NCBI GenBank assembly: GCA_031273325.1
Contig: JAISSB010000012.1
Span: 1 to 50,799, forward strand
Reading direction: 5' to 3'
Length of the DNA stretch: 50,799 nucleotides
Source: Treponema sp.
Lineage (GTDB): Bacteria; Spirochaetota; Spirochaetia; Treponematales; Breznakiellaceae
In this document: positions 16,998 through 25,997 of the stretch, piece after piece
Layout of the letters: every line of letters begins with the position of its first letter
Numbering within the stretch: position 1 is the first letter of the stretch
Made by a program: the position numbers and the translations under genes
Notes under the pieces: model-generated
Seen by the model: the letters and a program-made list of their open reading frames with translations, nothing else
Database searches by the model: none
What the model was told of the DNA's origin: nothing

Positions 16998-17363
16998 TCA
17001 GCTTTGCCTTTGTGCCAAGCCCTGTTCATACCGTGCTATTTTTCCGTCAAGCCGCTCAAGGGTCTTGTGCAGTTCCTCTATCCGCACTGCAAGCTGCTTT
17101 CGTTGTTCGATCAGCAGCATTTTTCTCGTGTCAACCGTCCCGTCTCCCTGACGGGAAAGCCTCAAATATTCTGTGAGAACCTCAATAGAAAGTCCTGCTT
17201 GCCGCATACATTTGGCAAATTCAACCCACCGGCAATCTTCTTCAGTATAATCTCTCACACCGCTTTTTTTCCGGTTCACCGAAGGAATCAAGCCAATCCG
17301 CTCATAATAGCGGAGCGTATCCGGTGAAAGGTCATACCTTTTCCCCACTTCAGTTATAGTCAT
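16998..17363 (-). CDS. MerR family transcriptional regulator, 121 aa
   Basis: The N-terminal winged helix-turn-helix reads ITEVGKRYDLSPDTLRYYERIGLI with the typical second motif RKKSGVRDYTEEDCRWVEFAKCMRQAGL, followed by a coiled-coil dimerisation helix (IEQRKQLAVRIEELHKTLERLDGKIARYE). There is no Cys cluster for metal binding in the C terminus, so it resembles the MerR subgroup found next to aldo/keto or alcohol dehydrogenase genes. It probably regulates the DUF362-AKR-permease genes downstream through the 19-bp-spacer promoter. GAGGAG precedes the ATG. Bases 17364-17526 show no feature. Confidence 0.92.
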   Translation of the reverse strand: MTITEVGKRYDLSPDTLRYYERIGLIPSVNRKKSGVRDYTEEDCRWVEFAKCMRQAGLSIEVLTEYLRLSRQGDGTVDTRKMLLIEQRKQLAVRIEELHKTLERLDGKIARYEQGLAQRQS

Positions 17364-17529
17364 TTGTTTCTCCTCGTTCTTTTTAATATACAGCGCCGTA
17401 TTAACACTCTGTTAAGCATAGGTCCGAGTCCCCCGTTCTGTCAAAAGCGCTTCATAAGCGCAGACCGCCGAACGCTCTGCACCGCCAGCGCACATCCCCG
17501 CACCCCGACCAGTTCCCCCCTCTTCTTTA

Positions 17530-19022
17530 AAAGATTTTTAAAAAGGGCTTTGAGGGTCTTAAAATGGGCTTTGAGAGTTCCGAAAATATTTTTAAGAGTC
17601 CTGAAAATGTTTTTAAGAGTCCTAAAAATGTTTTAGAGAGTTCTAAAAATGTTTTTAAGAGTCCTGAAAAAGCTTTAGAGAGTTCTAAAAAAGTTTTAGG
17701 GAATTCCGAAAAAGTTTTTGAGAGTTCCGAAAAAGTTTTTAAGAGTCCTGAAAATGTTTTTAAGAGTTCCGAAAAAGTTTTAGAGAGTTCTAAAAATGTT
17801 TTTAAGAGTCCTAAAAATATTTTAGGGAATTCCGAAAAAGTCTTAGAGAGTCCTAAAAAAGCTTTAGAGAGTTCTAAAAAAGCTTTAGAGAGTTCCAAAA
17901 AATCTTTAGAGAGTTCCGAAAATGTTTTTAAGAGTCTTGAAAAAGATTTAGAGAGTTCCGAAAAAGATTTAGAGAGTCCTGAAAATATTTTAGAGAGTTC
18001 CGAAAATATTTTAGAGAGTTCCGAAAAAGTTTTAGGGAATTCCGAAAAAGCTTTTGAGAGTTCCGAAAATGTTTTTAAGAGTCCTGAAAAAGTTTTATGG
18101 AGTTCCGAAAATGTCTTAGTGAGTTCCGAAAATGTCTTAGGGAGTTCCAAAAAATCTTTAGGGAATTCCGAAAAAGTCTTAGAGAGTCCTAAAAAAGATT
18201 TAGAGAGTTCTAAAAAAGTTTTAAAGAATACTAAAAAAGATTTAGAGAGTCCTAAAAATGTTTTATGGAGTTCCGAAAATGTCTTAGGGAGTTCCAAAAA
18301 ATCTTTAGAGAGTTCCGAAAAAGATTTAGAGAGTCCTGAAAAAGTTTTTGAGAGTCCTGAAAAAGTTTTTGAGAGTCCTGAAAAAGATTTAGAGAGTTCC
18401 GAAAAAGATTTAGAGAGTCCTAAAAAATCTTTAGGGAATTCCAAAAAAGCTTTAGAGAGTCCTAAAAAATCTTTAGGGAATTCCAAAAAATCTTTAGAGA
18501 GTTCCGAAAATGTTTTTAAGAATCCTGAAAATGTTTTAGGGAGTTCTAAAAATATTTTTGAGAGTTCTAAAAAAGTTTTATGGAGTTCCGAAAAATCTTT
18601 AGAGAGTTCTGAAAAAATTTTAAAGAATCCTAAAAAAGATTTAGAGAATCCTAAAAAAGATTTAGGGCGTCCTGAAAAAGTTTTATGGAGTTCCGAAAAA
18701 GTTTTATGGAGTTCCAAAAAATCTTTAGAGAGTTCCAAAAAATCTTTAGAGAGTTCTAAAAAAGTTTTAAAGAATCCTAAAAAAGATTTAGAGAGTCCTA
18801 AAAATGTTTTATGGAGTTCCGAAAATGTCTTAGGGAGTTCCGAAAAAGATTTAGAGAGTTCCGAAAAAGATTTAGAGAGTCCTGAAAAAGTTTTTGAGAG
18901 TCCTGAAAAAGTTTTTGAGAGTCCTGAAAAAGCTTTAGGGCGTCCTGAAAAAGTTTTAAAGAATCCTAAAAAAGATTTAGAGAATCCTAAAAAAGATTTA
19001 GAGAGTTCTGAAAAAGTCTTAG
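17530..19022. repeat. 21-bp tandem repeat array C (about 71 units)
   Basis: The unit is 21 bp with core GAGAGTTCCGAAAAAG plus TTTTA, CTTTA or ATTTA. Frequent variants are GAGTCCTGAAAA, GGGAATTCC and TATGGAGTTCC. It is the reverse complement of array B. Both strands are stop-free over the array (frames of more than 500 codons), giving heptad-like peptides, but neither frame has a ribosome binding site, and both are ascribed to the repeat structure. Each unit carries an A-tract in the same position. It fills the divergent gap between the merR-like gene and the MATE gene. Confidence 0.95.
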
Positions 19023-19300
19023 GGGAATCCGCCCGTTTTATTCGGAGGTCTATCTCCAAGCTGTTGGGGTCTGTCCCTCTTGGTCGGGAATCTGTCTGTT
19101 TTGTTTGGAGGTCTATCCCCCTTGATCGAGAATCCACTTGTTTTGTTCAGAGGTTTGTCCCCCTTGATCGAGAATCTGTCTGTTTTGTTCAGAGGTCTGT
19201 CCCCAAGCTGTTGGGGTCTATCCCCCTTGGTCGAGAATCTGTCTGTTTTATTCGGAGGTCTGTCCCCAAGCTGTCGACGTCTGTCCCCGTCCTTCACAGC
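19023..19300 (-). repeat. GTCTGTCCCC motifs in about 42-bp units beside array C
   Basis: About seven copies of GGTCTGTCCCC or GGTCTATCCCC (GGGGACAGAC on the minus strand) alternate with GATCGAGAATCTG and TGTTTTGTTC, giving a unit of about 42 bp, twice 21. The block directly follows array C and ends about 140 bases before the MATE start. Bases 19301-19436 hold no other recognised feature apart from the MATE ribosome binding site. Confidence 0.85.
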
Positions 19301-19436
19301 TTGCCGGATCAGCGCCATAATCACTATGATTCCAACAAGTGTTAAAAATCAGCACTCAAAAGAAACTATTGTTCAAGCGTTTTGTTTTATAGTGAAGAAG
19401 TTAGCCGCCTTAAACGGGAAAAAACAAAGGAGACGT

Positions 19437-20831
19437 ATGGAAGGAATCACACAGAAGAACGATCAAACGGAAAGAATAGGGACGGGGAATATCGGAAGAC
19501 TGCTCATTGAATTCTCCGTCCCTGCAATTATTGGGATGTTTGTCAACGCGATCTACAATATCGTTGACCGCATATATGTTGGGCAAGGGGTTGATCCGCT
19601 AGGCATTGCGGGAATCACCGTTGCAATGCCGTTGATGATGGTACTTATGGCTTCGTCAATGCTTGTGGGAATCGGTGCAAATTCGCTCTTCTCTATCCGT
19701 CTTGGAGAAGGCCGCCGGGAAGAAGTTGAAAAAATTATGGGGCATGCACTCCTCCTGCTGATCCTGATCCCCAGCACCGTTATTATCGTCAGCCTTATAT
19801 TCTTTGATGATATTATTCTGCATATTCTCGGTGCAAGTCCCGCCGTATTCCCCTATTGCAAAGATTATCTCGAAATTATTCTCTATGGAGGAATATTCAG
19901 CGCAATCGGTCCGGGACTCAATCATTTTATCCGCTCAGACGGACACCCGCGCACATCAATGGTAACGCAGCTTATCGGCGCCGGTATCAATATCGTCCTT
20001 GATCCGATTTTTATCTTCGGATTCAACTTGGGAATAGCCGGCGCAGCGTGGGCAACGGTTATTTCTCAGTTCATTTCATTTGTATGGGTTATGGCATACT
20101 TCAATTCAAAGTACACGAAACTACGCTTCAGTCTGAAGAATATGCGGCCGAAGCTGCCGCTCATCGGGAATATTCTCGTTATCGGCCTTGCTCCCTTTAC
20201 GATGCAGATAGCTATGAGTTTTGTCAGTGTACTGCAAAACCATGCGCTTGATTCCTACGGCGGAGACACGGCGGTTTCTGCAATGGGGATTTCCTACAGC
20301 ATTATGGTCGTTTTCTTCATGCCCTTAATGGGATTGAACCAAGGCGCTCAACCGATTATCGGCTACAATTACGGTGCAAAACAGTACGGCCGCGTAAAAA
20401 AGACGTTTAAAATAGCTGTACTGAGTGCGACTGTATTTATGACCTTCTGTTTCATCGTTATACAGCTCTTCCCCCGCGTGTTTATTGGATTATTTCACAG
20501 CGAAGAAGGTCCGCTTATGGACATGGGCGTCTATTGTGTGCGGGTAACGACTCTCTTGTTTCCTGTACTTGGCTTCCAAGTGTTCGCATCAAGTTATTTT
20601 CAAGCAATTGGAAAAGCACTTCAAGGAACAATATTAGGCATATCAAGGCAACTCCTTTTATATATACCGCTGCTTATGTTTTTACCGCCAGTCTTTGGTT
20701 TAGAGGGAGTATTTTTTGCAGCTCCTATAGCAGATTTTTTCGCGGTTGTACTGACAGCTTTGTTTATGCTTAAAGAATTAAAACGTTTAAACCTTTTAAT
20801 ACGTACACATGGACAGACAGAAACCGGGTGA
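19437..20831 (+). CDS. MATE family efflux transporter, 464 aa
   Basis: This cation-coupled multidrug and toxin exporter is in the inner membrane. Twelve membrane segments, the N-terminal RLLIEFSVPAIIGMFVNAIYN, IVDRIYVGQGVDPLGIAGITVAMPL with the family DR-IG region, GAGINIVLDPIFIFGFNLGI at mid-protein and LNQGAQPIIGYNYGA in the second half are all typical. The start is the ATG at 19437 preceded by AAAGGAGA. The reading frame stays open for 119 codons upstream only because it crosses the repeat block, so the longer form is rejected. Confidence 0.93.
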   Translation: MEGITQKNDQTERIGTGNIGRLLIEFSVPAIIGMFVNAIYNIVDRIYVGQGVDPLGIAGITVAMPLMMVLMASSMLVGIGANSLFSIRLGEGRREEVEKIMGHALLLLILIPSTVIIVSLIFFDDIILHILGASPAVFPYCKDYLEIILYGGIFSAIGPGLNHFIRSDGHPRTSMVTQLIGAGINIVLDPIFIFGFNLGIAGAAWATVISQFISFVWVMAYFNSKYTKLRFSLKNMRPKLPLIGNILVIGLAPFTMQIAMSFVSVLQNHALDSYGGDTAVSAMGISYSIMVVFFMPLMGLNQGAQPIIGYNYGAKQYGRVKKTFKIAVLSATVFMTFCFIVIQLFPRVFIGLFHSEEGPLMDMGVYCVRVTTLLFPVLGFQVFASSYFQAIGKALQGTILGISRQLLLYIPLLMFLPPVFGLEGVFFAAPIADFFAVVLTALFMLKELKRLNLLIRTHGQTETG

Positions 20832-20879
20832 TTGAGCGCACGATATTCCGCTTCTGTGCAGAGTCCGCGCAGCATGCTG

Positions 20880-21740
<861 letters not shown>

Positions 21741-21760
21741 CTATACGTGGGAGTTTCCCC

Positions 21761-22774
21761 TTAGCCGTATTTTTCTAAAATATGTACATATTCCTGAGTC
21801 GTTTCAGATTCAAAGAAGCGGTTTTCGTCTTTATCGGCTTTAAACCGTTGGTAAATTTTTGATGCACATCCATATTTTCCGTATTTTTTCATAATTTTTT
21901 TCACAGTAGCAGCCTGCATAAGCCCTTCATTATTATAGCTCACAAAAATATATTTAAAGTGCGCATGCTTTAAAAGGTCTTCAAATGCATGCAGCACAGT
22001 CGTATAACTGCAATATCGTGATTTTTTATATACCGGCAAGCCTGTTTTTCCGTGCGGTTCAAAAGAATGGTACTGTGCAATTGTATTCAGTACATGATAA
22101 TTAGCGCCATACTGTCGGGTATTATACGGCGGATCTACGTACAAAATGTCGCCGAATATATCGTTCTGTTTAATTAACTGATTACTGTCTACATTAAAAG
22201 CTCTATGGGTATTACTGTTAATACTAAAGAGTGCCGGTTCAAGTACCAACGCTTTTTGTGCTGTTTTTTTGAGTTTTTTCAGAAAAGCCCCGTATACCGA
22301 AGCTGTATTTGCAATTTTATCGGCAGATTCTAATAAACTTGCTAAAAGAAAAAAGTAGAGGTCCTCGCTAATAGCCTGTCTTATGTACCAATCTTCAATC
22401 TTTTGCCGCATAGTGTCTATTTTTTTCCCATTTTGTTCTGAAAAATACAGCCTTCCGCACCCTCCATTAACACTGTACTGCTTAAAGATAAAGCCGGTAT
22501 CAATCAGCGGTAATCTATTCAGTTCGTCAATATATGTCAATATATGCGGTATTTCCCGGTGATTCTCAATATAATTTCTAATTAACACATAACTGTAATA
22601 TTCAAAATCATTTGCAATTATCTTTTTGACTTCATGTTTAAACGCACGGCTAATAGCTCCGGTTCCGGCAAATAGGTCACAGAATATTTTATCCGATAGA
22701 TCATATCCAACAACGGAATAAATAGTCGTTTTAATAAAATCTGACAGTTTCTGTTTTGATCCGATATAATTCAT
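21761..22774 (-). CDS. D12-class adenine-N6 DNA methyltransferase (alpha class), 337 aa
   Basis: The N terminus MNYIGSKQKL is the conserved D12-class start, followed by SAM motif I FCDLFAGTGAISRAF near residue 35 and the catalytic motif VDPPYNTRQYGANYHVLN near 215. This is the alpha-class motif order, as in Dam-like and FokI-type methylases. The DPPYNxRQY version suggests a type II methylase specificity, but the target site cannot be read from sequence. The ATG at 22774 is preferred over 22855, which would add 27 unrelated residues. It is followed by the CcrM-like gene; no restriction enzyme is adjacent. Confidence 0.88.
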   Translation of the reverse strand: MNYIGSKQKLSDFIKTTIYSVVGYDLSDKIFCDLFAGTGAISRAFKHEVKKIIANDFEYYSYVLIRNYIENHREIPHILTYIDELNRLPLIDTGFIFKQYSVNGGCGRLYFSEQNGKKIDTMRQKIEDWYIRQAISEDLYFFLLASLLESADKIANTASVYGAFLKKLKKTAQKALVLEPALFSINSNTHRAFNVDSNQLIKQNDIFGDILYVDPPYNTRQYGANYHVLNTIAQYHSFEPHGKTGLPVYKKSRYCSYTTVLHAFEDLLKHAHFKYIFVSYNNEGLMQAATVKKIMKKYGKYGCASKIYQRFKADKDENRFFESETTQEYVHILEKYG

Positions 22775-22924
22775 AGTGAATACTCGATTTTTCAACAAGG
22801 TATGCGCTGTGAGCAAGTAAGCAGAAAGTCTATCAAAGTGTTGCTGTTTAGACAATGTATTCCGCGCGCTTATCGTTTTTTTAAATACTTGACATACACG
22901 TGTCTATCACGAATCCTTATCTTT

Positions 22925-24436
22925 ATGAATATTTTTACCGTTGCGCCGATATTTTCGGATTATATGATTCTTCAGCGGGACACAACTGTCCGCGTGTGGG
23001 GAACGGGGACTGACGGAGACCGTATCGAAGTGAAGGTTGGAACAAGCGTATCACAAGCTACTGTGCGTGATAACCGGTGGACATGCAGTATAGCTCCGCA
23101 ACGTGCGGGAACAACCGGATTTTTAACCGTGAGTAACGGTAGTATGCAGTTATCGTTTCACGACGTTCTCTTCGGTGACGTGTGGCTTGCGGGCGGACAG
23201 TCAAATATGGAACTTGAATTGCAGCACTGTTTGAACGGCAGTGCAGAGCTTGCAGACTCTGCCCACCCTTCTATCCGCTTTTATCAGGTACTCAAACGCT
23301 CCTTTGTTGATGACGCGTTTGAAGTTGAAGAAAAAAAGAACAGGTGGCAGGTGTGCGGTCCGGAAACCGCTGCACAGTTGAGCGCGGTTGCGTATTTTTT
23401 TGCACGGAATATCAACGCTGAAACCGGCATTCCCATCGGGATTATCAATTGCAATTGGGGCGGAACGTCAATCAGCGCATGGATGAGTGAACAAAAGCTC
23501 GCAAAAACCGTCGCCGGACAACAGTATCTTGACGAATATGCAAAGCTTGTTGGTGACAAAACAGACGAACAATACGATCAAGAAATAGAAGCTTATTTCA
23601 ACGATTGGCGTGCATGGGACGAGCGGGTACAAACATGCCGCACGCACGATCCGGCAGTGTCATGGGAGGTTCTCAATGCAGTGTGCGGAGAATGTCCGTG
23701 GCCGCAACCAGCGGGCAAGAAAAGTCCGTACCGTCCGGCAAATCTCTACCATGCAATGATTCGGCGGGTCGCACCGTTTAGTCTTAAAGGCTTTTTATAC
23801 TATCAAGGGGAAGAAGATTGGAATAGAGCTAATGACTATGGGGAGATGCTGCGGGATCTTATTGATCAGTGGCGGACAGATTGGGCAGACGACAGTTTGC
23901 CGTTTTTATTCGTGCAGCTTCCTATGTATGCGTCACACGCCGACGTTGAAGCAGGACTGGAAAAAGACGAAAGCTGGCAGATTTTACGGGAGAATCAGTA
24001 TAAAGTTTCGCGCACCGTTGCCAATACCGGGCTTGCAGTGATTATTGACTGTGGAGAGTTTGATAATATCCATCCGCTTGACAAACAAACGGTCGGCTTT
24101 CGTCTTGCTTTGCACGCATTAAAAAAAGTATACGGTTATGACTGTGAAGCTGACGGACCGATATTCCGCCGATTTGAACGAGAAGCAGGCGCCATTCGGC
24201 TCTATTTTGATCATGCAATCGGAGGATTAGAAGCGCGGGGAGTTTTAAAATCGTTTGAAGTTGCCGGTGCGGACGGTATACTTCATCCCGCCCATGCGCG
24301 TATTGAACGGAACACGGTGATCCTCACGTCGCCTGACGTGCAAGAACCGGAACATGCGCGGTATGCATGGATTAAATATGGTCCAACGCCTTTATATGGA
24401 AAAAACGGTATCCCTGCTATGCCTTTTAGAACTTAA
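22925..24436 (+). CDS. Sialate O-acetylesterase family (SASA) carbohydrate esterase, 503 aa
   Basis: SASA family esterases remove O-acetyl groups from sialic acids or other glycans. The nucleophile motif reads VWLAGGQSNMELELQHC near residue 80. NCNWGGTSISAWMS near 180 and FLYYQGEEDWNRANDY near 285 follow, and the catalytic His-Asp motif appears as FDNIHPLDKQTVGFRLA near 390. There is no signal peptide, so it may act in the cytoplasm on imported sugars. The start at 22925 gives the standard N terminus (FTVAPIFSDYMILQRD); there is little ribosome binding site. Its 5' end diverges from the D12 methylase gene. Confidence 0.88.
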   Translation: MNIFTVAPIFSDYMILQRDTTVRVWGTGTDGDRIEVKVGTSVSQATVRDNRWTCSIAPQRAGTTGFLTVSNGSMQLSFHDVLFGDVWLAGGQSNMELELQHCLNGSAELADSAHPSIRFYQVLKRSFVDDAFEVEEKKNRWQVCGPETAAQLSAVAYFFARNINAETGIPIGIINCNWGGTSISAWMSEQKLAKTVAGQQYLDEYAKLVGDKTDEQYDQEIEAYFNDWRAWDERVQTCRTHDPAVSWEVLNAVCGECPWPQPAGKKSPYRPANLYHAMIRRVAPFSLKGFLYYQGEEDWNRANDYGEMLRDLIDQWRTDWADDSLPFLFVQLPMYASHADVEAGLEKDESWQILRENQYKVSRTVANTGLAVIIDCGEFDNIHPLDKQTVGFRLALHALKKVYGYDCEADGPIFRRFEREAGAIRLYFDHAIGGLEARGVLKSFEVAGADGILHPAHARIERNTVILTSPDVQEPEHARYAWIKYGPTPLYGKNGIPAMPFRT

Positions 24437-24445
24437 AGTACAAAT

Positions 24446-24479
24446 CCGGAACTTTTTCGCCAACTACCGCAAGTTCCGG
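24446..24479 (+). terminator. Hairpin after the acetylesterase gene
   Basis: Stem CCGGAACTT (24446-24454) and AAGTTCCGG (24471-24479) with a 16-base loop, then CTATTTAAT. The T-run is poor, so termination is probable but not certain. The gene on the other strand ends at 24484. Confidence 0.55.
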
Positions 24480-24483
24480 CTAT

Positions 24484-25047
24484 TTAATATGCTATTAAGG
24501 TATTTTGTATGGATGTATTACAATTTTCCTTATTCATTTTATCATGTATATGATCTTTATAATAATAAGTGATACTGCTATTTATTTTTTTTAAAATATT
24601 TCTTACCGTTTTCTCGGTATGTATTTCATTATGTATTGGTATTTTTTGTACTTCCCATTCATTTATTCCATATATAAAACTGGTATACGATGTAATGTCT
24701 GTTATGGTATTTATTGCCCATGCACCTTCAGAATTAAATGTTTTTTTTGTTGCACTAAAACTTAAGGTAAAAAATTGTCCTTCATCGCTGGTTATAACAT
24801 AAAAACTATGAAAAACCAATGGCGTCCTTTGTATATGTACCGCTAATGCCCGTCGTGTATATGCGGATATAGTATATTTTTCCGGTGTTGTAAGGATTTT
24901 TTTTAAATATTCTTGTACCATATTTTCGTTTTTTAATATTTCTTCTCCATCATAATCAAGGGTTAAGAGATACATACCAGCTTGAAGTGCTGAACATGAA
25001 ACTCCAAATACAAAAATAAAAACGAATACTATGGTATGGAATCTCAC
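24484..25047 (-). CDS. Hypothetical exported protein, probable lipoprotein, 187 aa
   Basis: The N terminus (MRFHTIVFVFIFVFGVSCSA) is a signal peptide ending in a possible lipobox GVSC, which would anchor it in a membrane through Cys18. The remainder is mixed with several amphipathic strands and a basic, Asn-rich C terminus. No family was recognised. It has a good sigma-70 promoter at 25073-25101 and stands alone, convergent with the acetylesterase gene. Confidence 0.7.
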   Translation of the reverse strand: MRFHTIVFVFIFVFGVSCSALQAGMYLLTLDYDGEEILKNENMVQEYLKKILTTPEKYTISAYTRRALAVHIQRTPLVFHSFYVITSDEGQFFTLSFSATKKTFNSEGAWAINTITDITSYTSFIYGINEWEVQKIPIHNEIHTEKTVRNILKKINSSITYYYKDHIHDKMNKENCNTSIQNTLIAY

Positions 25048-25072
25048 TTTAATTACCTCAATTGTTTTTCAA

Positions 25073-25101
25073 TTACACTGTAATACTTGACTATGTGTCA
25101 A
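25073..25101 (-). promoter_or_regulatory. Sigma-70 type promoter of the putative lipoprotein gene
   Basis: On the minus strand, -35 TTGACA (25096-25101) and -10 TGTAAT (25073-25078) are separated by an ideal 17 bases, 25 bases upstream of the ATG at 25047. Confidence 0.75.
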
Positions 25102-25137
25102 GAGATTTTTTGATTATTTTTCAAAACCTTGATTAAG

Positions 25138-25200
25138 GTCTGTCCCCCTAGTGACCAAACATTAAAGACATGTCTTCAAGCCTCCATGACATGTCTTCAA
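25138..25200. repeat. GTCTGTCCCC motif beside a two-copy 21-bp repeat
   Basis: GTCTGTCCCCCT (25138-25149) is followed by GACATGTCTTCAA at 25167-25179 and again at 25188-25200, exactly 21 bp apart. The first copy lies in a perfect palindrome AAGACATGTCTT (25165-25176). The rest of the gap 25102-25283 has no recognised feature. Confidence 0.7.
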
Positions 25201-25283
25201 ATCTTAATGGTATTGAAGTTTTGTTATTGTGGAGAAACAGCCCTCACGCCTGAGCGACAGATACAACATTTTCTTCATGAAAA

Positions 25284-25997
25284 TCATTCAGATTCTTGAT
25301 TGAGGCTCACAATGCTATCTACAGGACAAGAAAAAATAATACCTCCGGCCGGAGTAGTAATACCAAAATTCTTGCTTACTGCTTGCATAATTATATTTTT
25401 TTGTTCACGCCGGGTAACAATGAGAATAATTTCACGCTCTTCTTGTACTGAAGCACCAAACACTTTGACGCTTCCCCGGTTTGCAAGTCCCCGTGCATTC
25501 ATAACGGTACCGCCGCGCGCTCCTGCTTCTCGTGCGGTCGTCATAAATGCATCGCTATGTCCTTGATTGATAATGGCAATGATCAGATCATTTGAAATCG
25601 GTTTTTTATCTTTTTCCATTTTTTCTGTTCCCCGTATTGGAAATAATTTGAAATTCCTCAAACTTTGATTAAATATAAGGAGTGCAGGGTTATTTATGCT
25701 GGAAAGCGGTACGGTAAACGCAATACCCGCACCGAAACTGCGCCGTCCCAATATTTTATGTACTCCCTTGATAAGGGTTGGTACGGTCGTTTTCCGTTCA
25801 ATGCACAAAACGACAGCTTTTTCACTCTCCCCGATACCGAGCGTGTTCAGAATGTCCGAGGGAGCTGTCCCCATTCCCTTCCGGACAAAGTGGAAGCGAA
25901 TGTGTGCCTGAGCAAAAACTTTTGATACAGCTTCGGATTTATCCCAATCAATGATGACAAAAAAGAGTCTGAGAGGGTCTTGTATTACAGCCGCCAT
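25284..25997 (-). CDS. Tandem PII-like regulatory protein, 237 aa
   Basis: Two ferredoxin-like PII-type halves are visible. The first (about 1-110) has LRLFFVIIDWDKSEAVSKVF and GAGIAFTVPLSSI; the second (about 130-237) has LIIAIINQGHSDAFMTTARE, AGARGGTVMNARG and EREIILIVTRREQKNII, ending IIFSCPVDSIVSL. PII-like proteins sense small ligands and gate a partner membrane protein. The partner is presumably the DUF1538 protein encoded just upstream: stop TGA and start ATG overlap by one base (TGATG), with GGAGG seven bases before the ATG. The nitrogen-sensing T-loop Tyr of GlnB is absent. The ligand is unknown. Confidence 0.8.
   Translation of the reverse strand: MAAVIQDPLRLFFVIIDWDKSEAVSKVFAQAHIRFHFVRKGMGTAPSDILNTLGIGESEKAVVLCIERKTTVPTLIKGVHKILGRRSFGAGIAFTVPLSSINNPALLIFNQSLRNFKLFPIRGTEKMEKDKKPISNDLIIAIINQGHSDAFMTTAREAGARGGTVMNARGLANRGSVKVFGASVQEEREIILIVTRREQKNIIMQAVSKNFGITTPAGGIIFSCPVDSIVSLNQESE

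Noticed and set aside
17527-19345. Two long open frames on opposite strands over array C as proteins
   Set aside because: Both are translations of the same repeat on both strands with no start signals. It is unlikely that both, or either, is a gene without expression evidence.
19080-19436. 119-codon N-terminal extension of the MATE transporter
   Set aside because: It crosses GTCTGTCCCC repeats. The family start and an AAAGGAGA site place the start at 19437.
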